A stretch of DNA of 64,000 bases from Varroa destructor (Eukaryota > Arthropoda > Arachnida > Mesostigmata > Varroidae), in contig NW_019211457.1 of assembly GCF_002443255.2 (NCBI RefSeq), positions 45,105,820 to 45,169,819 of the forward strand, given 5' to 3'. Below are positions 38,831-49,400 of the stretch, piece by piece. Both the position numbers and the translations under genes were made by a program. The notes beneath the pieces were generated by a model that worked only from the letters and a program-made list of their open reading frames with translations, was not told the origin of the DNA and did no database searches. Position 1 is the stretch's first letter. Each line of letters starts with the position of its first letter.

Positions 38831-40330
38831 ATGTTACAGTTACTTGTGATCCATCGGGATGTTCTCCAATCGTTAAACGGCATTGACAAGTCCGGAAACA
38901 GTGTTTCGTCGTTCTTCGTAGCTCGTCCAACACCTGACCACCGCAACTTGATCTTGACCACGGTTGATCGTAGACCCCGACGTGAATCTCATTTTATCGG
39001 GGTAGCATCGACTCGTGCTAAAAGATCAAAATGTTTCGACTTTACGCTAAATCTCGACTCATTTGAAATTCAAAGCTATTGCGAACATTTCACCTGCGAC
39101 CAAGTGCTTATCGTCGAGGATAAGAAACTCTATGAGCATATCACTGGAGGTGTGCAATCACTCCTAAATTCAGTGAGTTCTTCAGCTGCTCTAACTGAGG
39201 CTCATATGGTCGCACCGACAGCGGGAACCTTTGGTACGGTTGACAACCAAGCCAGTAGCTTGGGGTCTCTCAGAAAGCTTGTGACCGATACAGAAATACC
39301 CAGCGATACATCTGGGATTCCTGGCTATAGCGCCACTGCCTTCTCGACTGCGGTCCCTAGCGAAACTGCTTCAGAATCTACAATCAGTAAAAGTGGTAGG
39401 CGTTCTGGAGCAACGTCTTATCTGGAACATCATTCCGCTCTCGTTAAACTCGTCCTAGTGTTTCGTAGTTTTTCAGTAGGTAAGGAACTACTTATTCTGT
39501 TACTGCTTGATGCTCTATTAGGGATCTGGCTAGGACCTAGACTGTGTTGGTGGTGGCCAAGAGCTTTAGAGTCCGCTGTACCACAGGTTCGTCGCATTGT
39601 TGCCTGGCTACGTGCTGGTACTCCGCTTGGCCTTAAGCTCAACCCGCAGGTAAACCAAGCGTTGGCCAAGTTTTTCACATGCCACGTCAACATGTGGCAT
39701 GTTTACGTGGACGTCATGCTTCCGTCACTTCGGACGTTGACGGATGCGGTTGCCGCTCGCCCCTGTCTTCCACTGTCGGTGCAGTGTTCGCTCATTTGTG
39801 ACATCATTACGTTGGCCACCGTTCACGTATACTGCTTCTATGGGTATATGTGCAAAATTTATTCGGTATGGCTTAGCGCCCTAGTAGCTCTTCTGCGAAT
39901 TTTCCGTGGCCTCAAATGGAACCCACTGCGCCAGCGTGTGGACTCTTTAGCTGATTCCGATCCTGTTTTGTTGGGACCGATCATTCTCACAATACTTGTC
40001 TTTCTTTCGCCGACGGTGTTCTTATATTATGTTGTGTTTTCAATAATGCGATGCTGTGTTCTCGTCGTCAATTTTTCCTTGGGCACTGTTACGCACGACA
40101 TGCATGTTCTGTTATTTAATTTATTAAAATCGTTGACGTCGCAGCCCGTTATTAACATTCGAAAAACGAAGATCGTGCGAATAAACGAGTTTGCGTTGAA
40201 GGCTGAGGCCAGCTATTCGAGAGGCACAGGAAAATTGCTAATGGCTGGTTTAAAACGATTGATCCGTCTAAAGGAACTGCTCACGTTTTGTCGAGATCTG
40301 TGCGTAGGTAAAATCGTATATCCTCTATGA
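38831..40330 (+). CDS. PIGQ: PIG-Q, GPI-GlcNAc transferase complex subunit (Gpi1 family)
   Basis: This is one uninterrupted 499-codon frame. PIG-Q stabilises the GPI-N-acetylglucosaminyltransferase complex, which transfers GlcNAc to phosphatidylinositol, the first step of GPI-anchor synthesis at the ER. The family signature is clear in the C-terminal half: GTPLGLKLNPQVNQALAKFF, VHVYCFYGYMCKIY, FRGLKWNPLRQRVDSL, then a long hydrophobic segment (IILTILVFLSPTVFLYYVVF) and the terminal GKIVYP. About five or six hydrophobic stretches fit a multipass ER protein. The listed ATG lies inside what looks like a splice acceptor (TTTTTTCCTCATGTTACAG|TTACTT at 38839/38840). The true start may therefore be in an upstream exon joining in phase 0, which would also explain why the usual N-terminal region looks short. 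An in-frame stop lies at 38813. A poly(A) signal follows at 40431. Confidence 0.9.
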   Translation: MLQLLVIHRDVLQSLNGIDKSGNSVSSFFVARPTPDHRNLILTTVDRRPRRESHFIGVASTRAKRSKCFDFTLNLDSFEIQSYCEHFTCDQVLIVEDKKLYEHITGGVQSLLNSVSSSAALTEAHMVAPTAGTFGTVDNQASSLGSLRKLVTDTEIPSDTSGIPGYSATAFSTAVPSETASESTISKSGRRSGATSYLEHHSALVKLVLVFRSFSVGKELLILLLLDALLGIWLGPRLCWWWPRALESAVPQVRRIVAWLRAGTPLGLKLNPQVNQALAKFFTCHVNMWHVYVDVMLPSLRTLTDAVAARPCLPLSVQCSLICDIITLATVHVYCFYGYMCKIYSVWLSALVALLRIFRGLKWNPLRQRVDSLADSDPVLLGPIILTILVFLSPTVFLYYVVFSIMRCCVLVVNFSLGTVTHDMHVLLFNLLKSLTSQPVINIRKTKIVRINEFALKAEASYSRGTGKLLMAGLKRLIRLKELLTFCRDLCVGKIVYPL

Positions 40331-40430
40331 AAAAATATATATATATAGATATTATATGTATATATTGTGCTTGTTAGGGTATATCATGTGAGTGAAAGTT
40401 ATAACGTTGGAATCCTCTTAGAAACAGTTC

Positions 40431-40436
40431 AATAAA
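40431..40436 (+). terminator. PIG-Q poly(A) signal AATAAA
   Basis: This is a canonical AATAAA 101 bases after the PIG-Q stop codon and the first one on that strand. Confidence 0.6.
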
Positions 40437-41113
40437 AATGTATTACTTTAAATTAATCGAATGGGCGTGCTCCACTTGCTTAGTGATTATTATTACTGTC
40501 AAATATAATTTTTGCGTTATCCATCATACGCGTCAATATTATGTCTAATACTTTTTGTGAAATCATTTTCTTCCAAAAGGTCAATTTTGTAGGAAAAGTT
40601 TACCCGAAAGCGTGATATCGTACAGTTATTCTAGTACCTGTGAATGACTCCACTTTTTTTCTATAAGCGCATCGAAATAAGTTTCCCCTCCAATAATAAA
40701 AACAGAATATAACCGACTTATAACATCCCTCTAATACGTTTAGTTCCTGGTAAAAAATAATTTGTAGCTTTTACTACGGCCGGTTATAGCTCCTTTATGT
40801 GACTATCGAAATAATTTTAAAATGCAATCTGTATTCAGTATATCAAATGCATATTTCAACGCTAACTTTCTTCTTTGACCAACTATCGGTTGGCCTGTAT
40901 CTGGCTAAACAATTGTTAACAAAAATCACAAAGCTAAGATAAATGTGTAAAAGATATTATTGTTGCTTGAACTCAATATTTATATTCACAATTTCATTGA
41001 TCAATATCATTAAAAATAATTCGTATACATAGCCACCGTTCCAATCGTGTATTTATTACCCACACCTTTTTCATGTACAATAATACTACAATCTTATACA
41101 TGTCGTATAATCA

Positions 41114-41119
41114 TTTATT
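41114..41119 (-). terminator. CDC45 poly(A) signal AATAAA
   Basis: TTTATT on the plus strand reads AATAAA on the minus strand, about 125 bases past the CDC45 stop. A second copy lies near 41053. Confidence 0.5.
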
Positions 41120-41242
41120 GGTCTCTGTAGAAATGTCAAAGTTGTTTAAATTCTCAAATCACTTGAGGTTGGATTTGTTTGCCTTTCACTACAATTTAAT
41201 ATGCCTAGCCAGCTATAATATGGTCTTGTCTAGCACTGTGCG

Positions 41243-44192
41243 CTAACAAAGCAGGTCAAAAATCGCTTCGAAGAACCTTTGAGAGTGCTCGCTCTGGACG
41301 AGAACGAAGTTTTCCTGGAGGTAAGCTGTCTTCACTGTGGCAGCCTCGCAACGTACAGCTGCCTGCGCGAAAACCTGCGCGAAAAGATTCCGTGATGATG
41401 TTTCGGCCAATGGAGGTATGCCGACCACAAGGCTGTAGCCCTGGTGATCTGGTACACTTGAGGGAGCCGCGACAACCATGGGAAGCGTATGTGACTTTCG
41501 AGTCCGTGAAGTGCTAACGTATGCCGTTTGCAAAAAATAGGCCAGGTCCTCAAGCGCGCCAGGCCTTCCGAAAATTTTCGAATTAGGCGTGCTCTCTTGT
41601 AGTACGGCGTACAGGTAACTGCCGGTTGATACGATTTGTCGTGTTTCCAAAAATGTTTGTACCTGCTGAAAAATTGACATCACTTTCGTTTTTGATAGCT
41701 CAATGCCTTTGTCAAGTATTTCAACGCGGGACCACGAAAGGGCATCCAAAGCGCGGAAGAAATCACCTTTAAGCGGAAAAAAGATCATGAATATTCAGTG
41801 TTAAAAAAAGAGATATTTTATCTTACGCTTAAGTTGATCGCTTGTCTTGGGTTATGGTAAATTTATTTACAGGCATACATTCGGCTACAGATGTTCTTGT
41901 GATATGACTGGGTTAAAGACACTGGTTTGTGTGAAATGATATCATTTTTATCTCTTTAATATTTGACAGGTATGACTTTGATTATGCGGTGATATATTTA
42001 ACTGGTCTGTGATGCAGGAGGTCTGTTAAAATAGATAAATGGCAAGGGATACTCCAATGTGCAGCTGTTATAGGAAAAATAACTAAAAACTGGAAAGAAA
42101 GACAACAAAATATATAAGGATCGAAAACGAGTGAGTAAAGGAATAAAATAGAAATAGAAAAATATAAAATAGAAAGCTCGAAACAATAGATGATTTACGA
42201 ATCAATTTTTCCAACCTTCATCGATTAACGTGTGCACAGCATTAACGACGTCCATCGCATTGAATCTATGTTTGTAGCCAAGGTTTGCCGTAAAGCAGCC
42301 AAAATCAATTTCGTCCAGGTTGTACTTATCGGCAAGTTTAAAAATCCACTCCTTGACAGAACTCCGAATTTCAATATCCATTGAGGCAAATTTCTGCCGG
42401 CATTCGTTCAGTGGCACCCCAAGTTCCGCCATAAATTCGTGCAGTTTTTTCTGTCCTTTCACGGTCCACAGACGAAATCGGCACGCAACATGGACGGTAT
42501 GTCGCATCGAGTCAAGAAGCGTCCAGTGACGTAAGAAGGTGAGGTTTAATTCACGGCCAAATGACAGCTTCACAGTATTGATATTCGAATCGGCACTGTT
42601 CTGATCATATAACTGGTCATATCTCGACATATGGCCCTGAAGTAGCCCACACTCGGTAACATATTTATCCGACTCCACTCGACGATGCGCCAGTTGATCA
42701 CTGAGGCCAACGATAGCGTACCATAGGATCTCTGTAGAATCTCGCGACATCTTCCAACATAGCTCAAAGATAAGGAGCGCTGTCGCCTTTCCAAAATAAT
42801 TGAACTGGGTGTATTCAAAGAGCAGACGGCTGCGATTTTCTACCCAAAGCCGCTTCTGTCTGCGGCGCTCAACACTTGCTTCAAAATCACCACCAGCCTC
42901 GTCTTCCTCCTCTGAGTCCATGTCATCACGAAAGATATCGTCGAAGTTGGGTACATTTTCGTCTTCAAGACGACTCAAAATTCGTACCTAATGTAAATAG
43001 AATCAAAGAATTGGTATTATCCTTACTGGGATACAATTTATTCCTGCAGCAGCTTTCGTGAAGTAAGTGCTTTGGCAGAAATATGTATGGTGAACATATA
43101 ATTTTGGCTTATGTGTATTAATCTTATAACATACATAGATAATAGAGGTCATCCTAAGACGAATTACTTCAATGAGTCATTTACATGAATCGAATCGAAA
43201 AAGCAAGACAGAATCGTACTTAACACCTGCTCTTGTTGCCGCTAGACTAATTATACCACTGAATCAAGCGATTAGTGCTTCTTTAATTCGAGACAGGCAA
43301 TAATTAGCGAACGAAATAATTAGATTTTTTATAATAGAACGAAGCTCTAGTCATTACATCTACCACTAAGATACAAGCGCGGTATCATTGAAATAGCTGC
43401 CACAATTCGATCAACGCTCTGACTACTATAGCTCATTACTGCAGTAAAAATTTCATCTTAGTGCCTATCTCAATATATTGGTTGCCCTTAGTTATACCAC
43501 AACGGTACAGGGCCATTTCGACAGGTTTCAAAATACTTTTCAAAGTAGGTTTTTTATTGTTATGAAAACGCTTTTTAAATAACCTTTTTTTATCGTATTA
43601 GAAGAATCCTAACTAACCATTACTATACAATTCAACTCTAAGTCAATCTAGTCTAGTAAAACGCATAAAATTACGTGCTATGTTATTTCTTTTCGCCACT
43701 TTTGCTTCACAAAAAAACTGATCATATGGTTTCGCCAATAAAACAAGAAGTGTGGTCCGTCGTATAGAAAACTTGAGCCGATTTTCAATCTCATAAGGAG
43801 TATCCTAAAAAAATAAGACTCTACACAACATACTTAACCTAACATACCTGCGAATTGTTGTACACGTTGTAAACGCTGAACGGACGATGCGCGTCAGCGA
43901 TAAAGAAAATTAGCTTTTCATTTTTTGGCTTGCACTCCTCGATAATGTCAAAGGTTCCTCCACAGTTTAACATCACGACGTATTTTCCAGTCTCTCCATG
44001 TTTATTGAGGGCGTCAGTAATATCTTCTTTTCGAGTAACAGACACCAACGTGTAGAGGACGTTATCACACTGAAATAAGTACTGAAGAATTTTGCACGAG
44101 GCTAACGAATCCACGTCGCCACCACACAGTACTAATACCCGCTCATTGAGCAGTAGCTCGTAAAATTCCGTTTTTAGGTCTTGTACGAACAT
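41243..44192 (-). CDS. CDC45: CDC45, replicative helicase (CMG) subunit
   Basis: There are three exons: 44192-43848, 42987-42216 and 41766-41243, phases 0 and 1, giving 546 aa (family about 560). CDC45 joins MCM2-7 and GINS to form the CMG helicase at origins. The start MFVQDLKTEFYELL and the block VLVLCGGDVDSLASCKIL (DHH/RecJ-like fold with the DVDSL motif at residues 26-30) are typical. Further conserved blocks are FFIADAHRPFSVYNVYN (about 97-113), the acidic insert DSEEEDEAGGD, NYFGKATALLIFELCWKMSRD, VKLSFGRELNLTFLRHWTLLDSM and, in exon 3, the VVGIPPLAE motif near the C-terminus. The exon 2 donor GAAG|GTTGGA is non-consensus but is the only one that keeps frame. An E2F-type site lies about 350 bases upstream of the ATG, consistent with S-phase expression known for this gene in animals. 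The call is very secure. Confidence 0.97.
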
Positions 44193-44542
44193 CGCCGACC
44201 GCTAACGCCGTCTGTTGGGCAACCTGACTTGGCAGCCTCTTCACAGCGTACAACACATATGCATCAATGTGTCCACCGGATTATAGCATGACACATAGAG
44301 ATGCTGATTGCATGGGGATAACAAACATAAGGACGCAAAAAATAAAACCTCTATGCAATACGTTTTCTTTTCTAACATATCTTCATCAAAGTTAAGTAAA
44401 ACGAAACATTTACTGTTCGGCTGCAAAAGTAATGTACCATTTACATCTATTGAATGGAAAAAAGGGTATTTACTACCTTCCTGAAGTAGGGCCACTTCGC
44501 CAATCCGCAAAATTTTGGACGTATTTTGCACACAGATGACAG

Positions 44543-44551
44543 TTTGGCGCC
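44543..44551. promoter_or_regulatory. E2F-type site TTTGGCGCC upstream of CDC45
   Basis: TTTGGCGCC matches the E2F consensus TTTSGCGC exactly and lies 351 bases upstream of the CDC45 ATG. CDC45 is an established E2F target in mammals, so a regulatory role here is reasonable inference. Confidence 0.5.
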
Positions 44552-46323
44552 ATTAAGGATTACCCGCAGCCGACACGGCTCTCTCTCACGCTGAGTAAAG
44601 AAGAGCGTTCCCCGGAGTGCTGCTAAACTTTGTGTTTACTCTAGGATCTAAACAGCAATGGATGCGCAGTATATACTAGGTAACAATTAGCAAAGAAAGA
44701 AGTAGACGTGTTTTTTCTGCTTGTTGTGCAATCATAGGCCACTAAGTAATTTTTTTCTTACTAAAGAACTTTAAAAGTCATTTGCACATTTGTATTAATA
44801 ATCAAATAGAGTGTACATGATAGGAAGAAGGCTTAAAGTGGATAACATCGAGAGCCTCCCTCAAGGATGACTTTGATAGTCTAGTTCTAATCTATCTCCG
44901 GCTAACTTGGCAGTAGTGTTTCCAGAAAAGTTTAAATGTGGAAATCATTCAGGAGAGAAAACGCTTTGAAAGTGAATTTATAGCGCGCACATTTTTAAGG
45001 CATACTTACACAACAAATAAAGATCATCTCATCATCGGTTAATATTCAGTTGTAAACAAAGACGAGCCGGCCCTGCAACGGTGCTGATTTGCGCGGAATT
45101 TATCGCTAGTGCTCCCGTCTGCTTTCCCGTAGGTGAAAGACGTTCAAATGTTTCTCTAATTCATGCATAATATTCGAAACAAAATCATTCGTTGACACAG
45201 GACGTATCATTACCAGTGACCGTGGATGTTGTCTTAAGCAACGAATAAACACAAAAAAGGAATCGTAAGTGAAGACCCGGTTTAATGAATGTTTTATGAA
45301 AATTACTATTCCACAGACACATGTGAACATTCTGCCATAAATATATCGGGCTGTACTGAGAAGTTTTCAGTTAGATTTCGCCAGAACGCAGAGTTATGAC
45401 AGGCAGATACTCTTGAAAGGAGTACTATTATTCTTTTGACGCTATTACAAAAATTAGGAATTCATACAGCAGTCCTCTTTAGTCGGCCTATATATGATAA
45501 ATGTCCGTGATGAGGTTTCGACCGTTTAAGGACGCTGTCTGATCTCTTCATAATATTCGGTTTAGGAATAATGTATTAAAATTTATGAAATGCTTTATGA
45601 GATATTTTTTTATCCCCCGCTTTTTTTATAGGAAGCATCTACTTACATGTTTCTTGTTTCTTTGATATAGGCATGAAATATTAAGCGCTTAATATGGCAA
45701 CTTGAGTTTGTACGCTGTTTAAATTTCGGTCTTTTGAGTTCGCGTGCTATCTTGTGCTTGTCACTAGATGGATTTCCCTGTTTAAGCTGCGACTGGAGCA
45801 ACTATAATGTCATATACAAAAAAACGTGACAGACGTTGGTAAAAGAATTTTTAGATTAGTTCAGCAAATAGAACAACCAGAAGCGGTAGATAGGAGGCAA
45901 CGATAGCTTATTATTATTATTCATTATATCATACTGAAATACTATAAATAAAATATTGGAATACTTTTAGAATATAGGAAATCGCGTCCATTTCAAACCG
46001 CTTTTAGGACAGGTATCGAAATACACACGCGAGATTGCATCGTTTCTTCTATTTGTGTTACCGATCTGCTGAAATCTGACGAATTAAATTTAGTTAGTAT
46101 TATAAAAAGGAGCTGTGCATTCTTTTTATAAGCACAGAATTGGAACTTACGCTGATTGTCACCTTTTGCAATATTTGAATTTTGATATACTTTTTCAAGT
46201 TACTGTAAATCATAAATATTTTGTGAGATGTATTCTACATAAAATGCGAATATAGACGTCGCCATACGGGAAGACAGAATTAACAATCCTCCGCTTTATC
46301 AAAAATAATGACATTCAGTTATT

Positions 46324-46327
<4 letters not shown>

Positions 46328-46356
<29 letters not shown>
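46328..46356. repeat. (AT)n microsatellite
   Basis: This is a 29-base AT run about 70 bases before the NUP107 start exon. Confidence 0.95.
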
Positions 46357-46359
<3 letters not shown>

Positions 46360-46423
46360 GACAAAATCAGTTTCGTTAATTGAGGTAATTGATTCTATCA
46401 ATCTGTTGTCGTTTTTCCAGGCC

Positions 46424-49400
46424 ATGACAACCCACAGCCCTGAAGGAGATCGTTCTGTATATTCGGTACTCTTCGAGTCTGCGACAGTTAGCCGAGAAGC
46501 TCAACCCAGCGATCCTTTGCTTGTCAACTCATCTATTAACGGTGCGACCAAATTAAAGAACGCTGTTTGCCCATTTAAGCATTACACATTTCAGTTGTGT
46601 GTTACCGTAATAACGTTTACAACATTCCGACTTCGGGGCAACCTCCCATCAAGGAGCCAGTTATAAATTCAAGCAAAAACATCAGTGTTATCTAAGTACT
46701 GAGTCAAAATGAGTGCTAAGTCAAAGTATACATCTATATATATAAACGTATATAGGTCAGAGATAAACGATCACATAATACCATTAAGTGCTGAATAAAG
46801 GGTAGGGCAAAATTTTTTTAACCAAAGTCTGTTATTTTTTAAACTGCCAACAGACTTTTTTCCAACAGTTTAGAGAGTTTTGCCTCAATCTATATACTCG
46901 ATTTTAATTCGCAATCGTTTACCTTTAGTTTCATTTCAAAGATAGGGTGTGCTATCAATGGGCCGATGCGACCAAAGCCTCAGTCTCTATATTCTCTAAA
47001 AAGTGCAGCTTGCATGTTTTATTCGGCATGATATACGCATGATAATAAAGAATGTTTCTCTTATTTATTTTTATTTTTTACTAGATGTTACCCTGTTGTT
47101 GCCGAGTTGGATCGTTGACCAGAATGCAAACAATACTCTGATGAATACAACAGGTCGCGGTCAGGCCACGCCACAGTTGCCACCGGTTTCGCAAGGTAGG
47201 TCCGACACTGTAGTAAATCTACATAGGTAATATTAGGGTAAAGGATAATGGTGATGTCACAGTGAATTTTATCACGAAACAGTCCGCTTAGGATCCGCAT
47301 GTTTAGAACGGGCAGTAGTAGTTTCGTTCTTTTTGGGTGCAAAAGCTTAAAACTTATTGAACCTTGTTAGTGATAAGATGTTATATGGTTGAGATAAAAA
47401 CGAATATACATCTATTAATAGCATTCAGAAAGGCTTAAAAAGTTCTATTATCAAAGAGTTGTTGTGAAAAAATAGGATTAGGCAAAGAGGTTATGACAAG
47501 TCATTGGATTGATCTACAGGAGCGTTTGGTTAGCTCAAATACTATTCTTTGCGCATGATGCGCTCTAAATTGAGCTCAACCATACCACAGACATCGCTTT
47601 CCATTCACAAAAATATATTGCATATTGATGATAACAGATTTAGCCCCTTCGGAAAATCTCCGTAGTAGTAACAATTTCAGCCTTTTAGAACTTCAGTAGC
47701 TTATGGGATGTCTGATCATAATTGCCAAATTGCTGCCTTTATGTATAGAGAAGATAGCGCCTAAATAAGAACTTTTACTCTTGGTTTGTTTTGAAGATTG
47801 TATTTAGTAGATAACAACATATCTTTTAATATTTTTTTTACATTTGCTTGAAGTGTCATTTCTATCGGTTGTATTCATTCAAGAAAATCACCATTCGCCG
47901 CAGTTACAGCATCAATTCAAAATTTTCGTTGCTTTGTTCCAAAAAGAAACTTTTGTAAAACCGACCGCGGAAAATAAACATATGTCGCTTACAACAATCA
48001 GTCCGCCGACGTTTGTTCCGATTCGGGTGCCGTACTTTGCATATATATGTTTCATGTACAGTAATTATAAAAGAGCAAATCGTTAATACTCTTACAATTT
48101 ACGCTTAATAAAGTACGAATATTGTGCTTTTTCCATTCTATATTCGTAGAAGTGCATTTGGAATTCAGTGAAGCGCTGCACTCAATGGGTCGCAACGAGA
48201 CGTTTTTGATTGATCCAGAGCCACTCGTGAAGAGATACACGACACTGAGCGAGGATTTTGAAAAACGATTGCGGGACCTGGTAGCTAATCGACCCGTAGG
48301 TGCTGGCGAGATTCGTGAGCTTATCGAGTTTTTTCACAACGAAAAATTCACCTGGAAGCTTGTATGGGCTTTTCTCGCTGCCGGACAGGTAGGCAGCCTT
48401 TATATTTCACCGGAAGTCTTTGAAAATTTCATGGTGTTAAGCGTTGTTTAATGAAGCTTGAATAATCGTTTTGTTTGTGCGGCTCTTCATAAATCAACCG
48501 ACCCTTAGGGAAATGACTCTATAACAAATATGGAAGAAACGGCAGAGCTGCGTTTGCCAGCTTCGGATGCTGAAGAGATTGAAGAGCTTTTCGATTCTTC
48601 ATTTGACTTCCGGAAGATTCAGACTCTAGTCGACTGGTTGGAGCATCGCTACGCCGAAGAGAAATGTGCATCAAAAACGGCTTCATTACACGCCTATAAG
48701 TAAGTATCGCAACCATGATGTAGGGCAAAAGGAAAAAAGCCAATGTAAACTTCATCAAAGTGTATTACACTGTGTTTGCTTATTTGTGTACCTATATGCC
48801 GATAAACTTAGCGTGGTACACCAGCTTCACTAGTAGAAAGGTTGTTGTTCATTTCACCATAAATAGTACACTGAATATACAACGTAATTTCTAGTTACTT
48901 GAAATAACGTTAGTCAACGCAATGCTAATAGATGCTCATTTTGTTGTGTTGTATATATACTAGTAGAGACGTACGATATTTATCATATTGTATTATATAT
49001 GACATCTCCAATTTAACTACACGGAGATTTCGATCATATTTGATTCGTTAGGGACAATGGCTTTATGTATGAATGTACGCGACACGCAATACTCAAAAAT
49101 CAAGCAAATTGCGACATCATAACCGAACTCGATCCAGACGCGCCAATTCGACAACGACGGGTTTTGCACGAGCAAGACACCGAGGATGAACAGAGATTTT
49201 TCCGCTGCGTGTTTGAGCTGGTACGTGCCGGAAAACCGACGGAAGCCCAGAAGTTAGCCATAGATCAAGGATACTTTATGCTAGCGGCGGGCATGGAAGG
49301 TTGGAAAGCGTTCAGAGGTAACATTCGAGGTACGTTGACAGTTGCGACAGATGGAAACGAAGCAACAGACTCAGTAAGGAATGGCAGGAAACCAAAAATA

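Larger units (their letters stand above)
40331..41242. other. Convergent 3' ends of PIG-Q and CDC45
   Basis: This 0.9 kb of AT-rich DNA has no gene. It contains the poly(A) signals of both flanking genes (40431-40436 plus; 41114-41119 minus). Confidence 0.6.
44193..46423. other. Shared upstream region of divergent CDC45 and NUP107
   Basis: This 2.2 kb separates the two gene starts. The CDC45 side holds an E2F-type site (44543-44551) and an open frame (44531-44241, minus) ending 48 bases before the CDC45 ATG; it has no ATG start and no recognised similarity. A second minus-strand frame, 45330-45106, gives a plausible C-terminal exon (residues such as VSTNDFVSNIMHELEKHLNV) after an acceptor-like TTTATGGCAG, but no partner exon was found. 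The NUP107 side has an (AT)n run at 46328-46356 and an acceptor at 46420, which implies a 5' UTR intron. Confidence 0.4.

Noticed and set aside
44241..44531. Minus-strand frame just upstream of CDC45
   Set aside because: It has no ATG, no recognised similarity, and overlaps the probable CDC45 5' leader or promoter.
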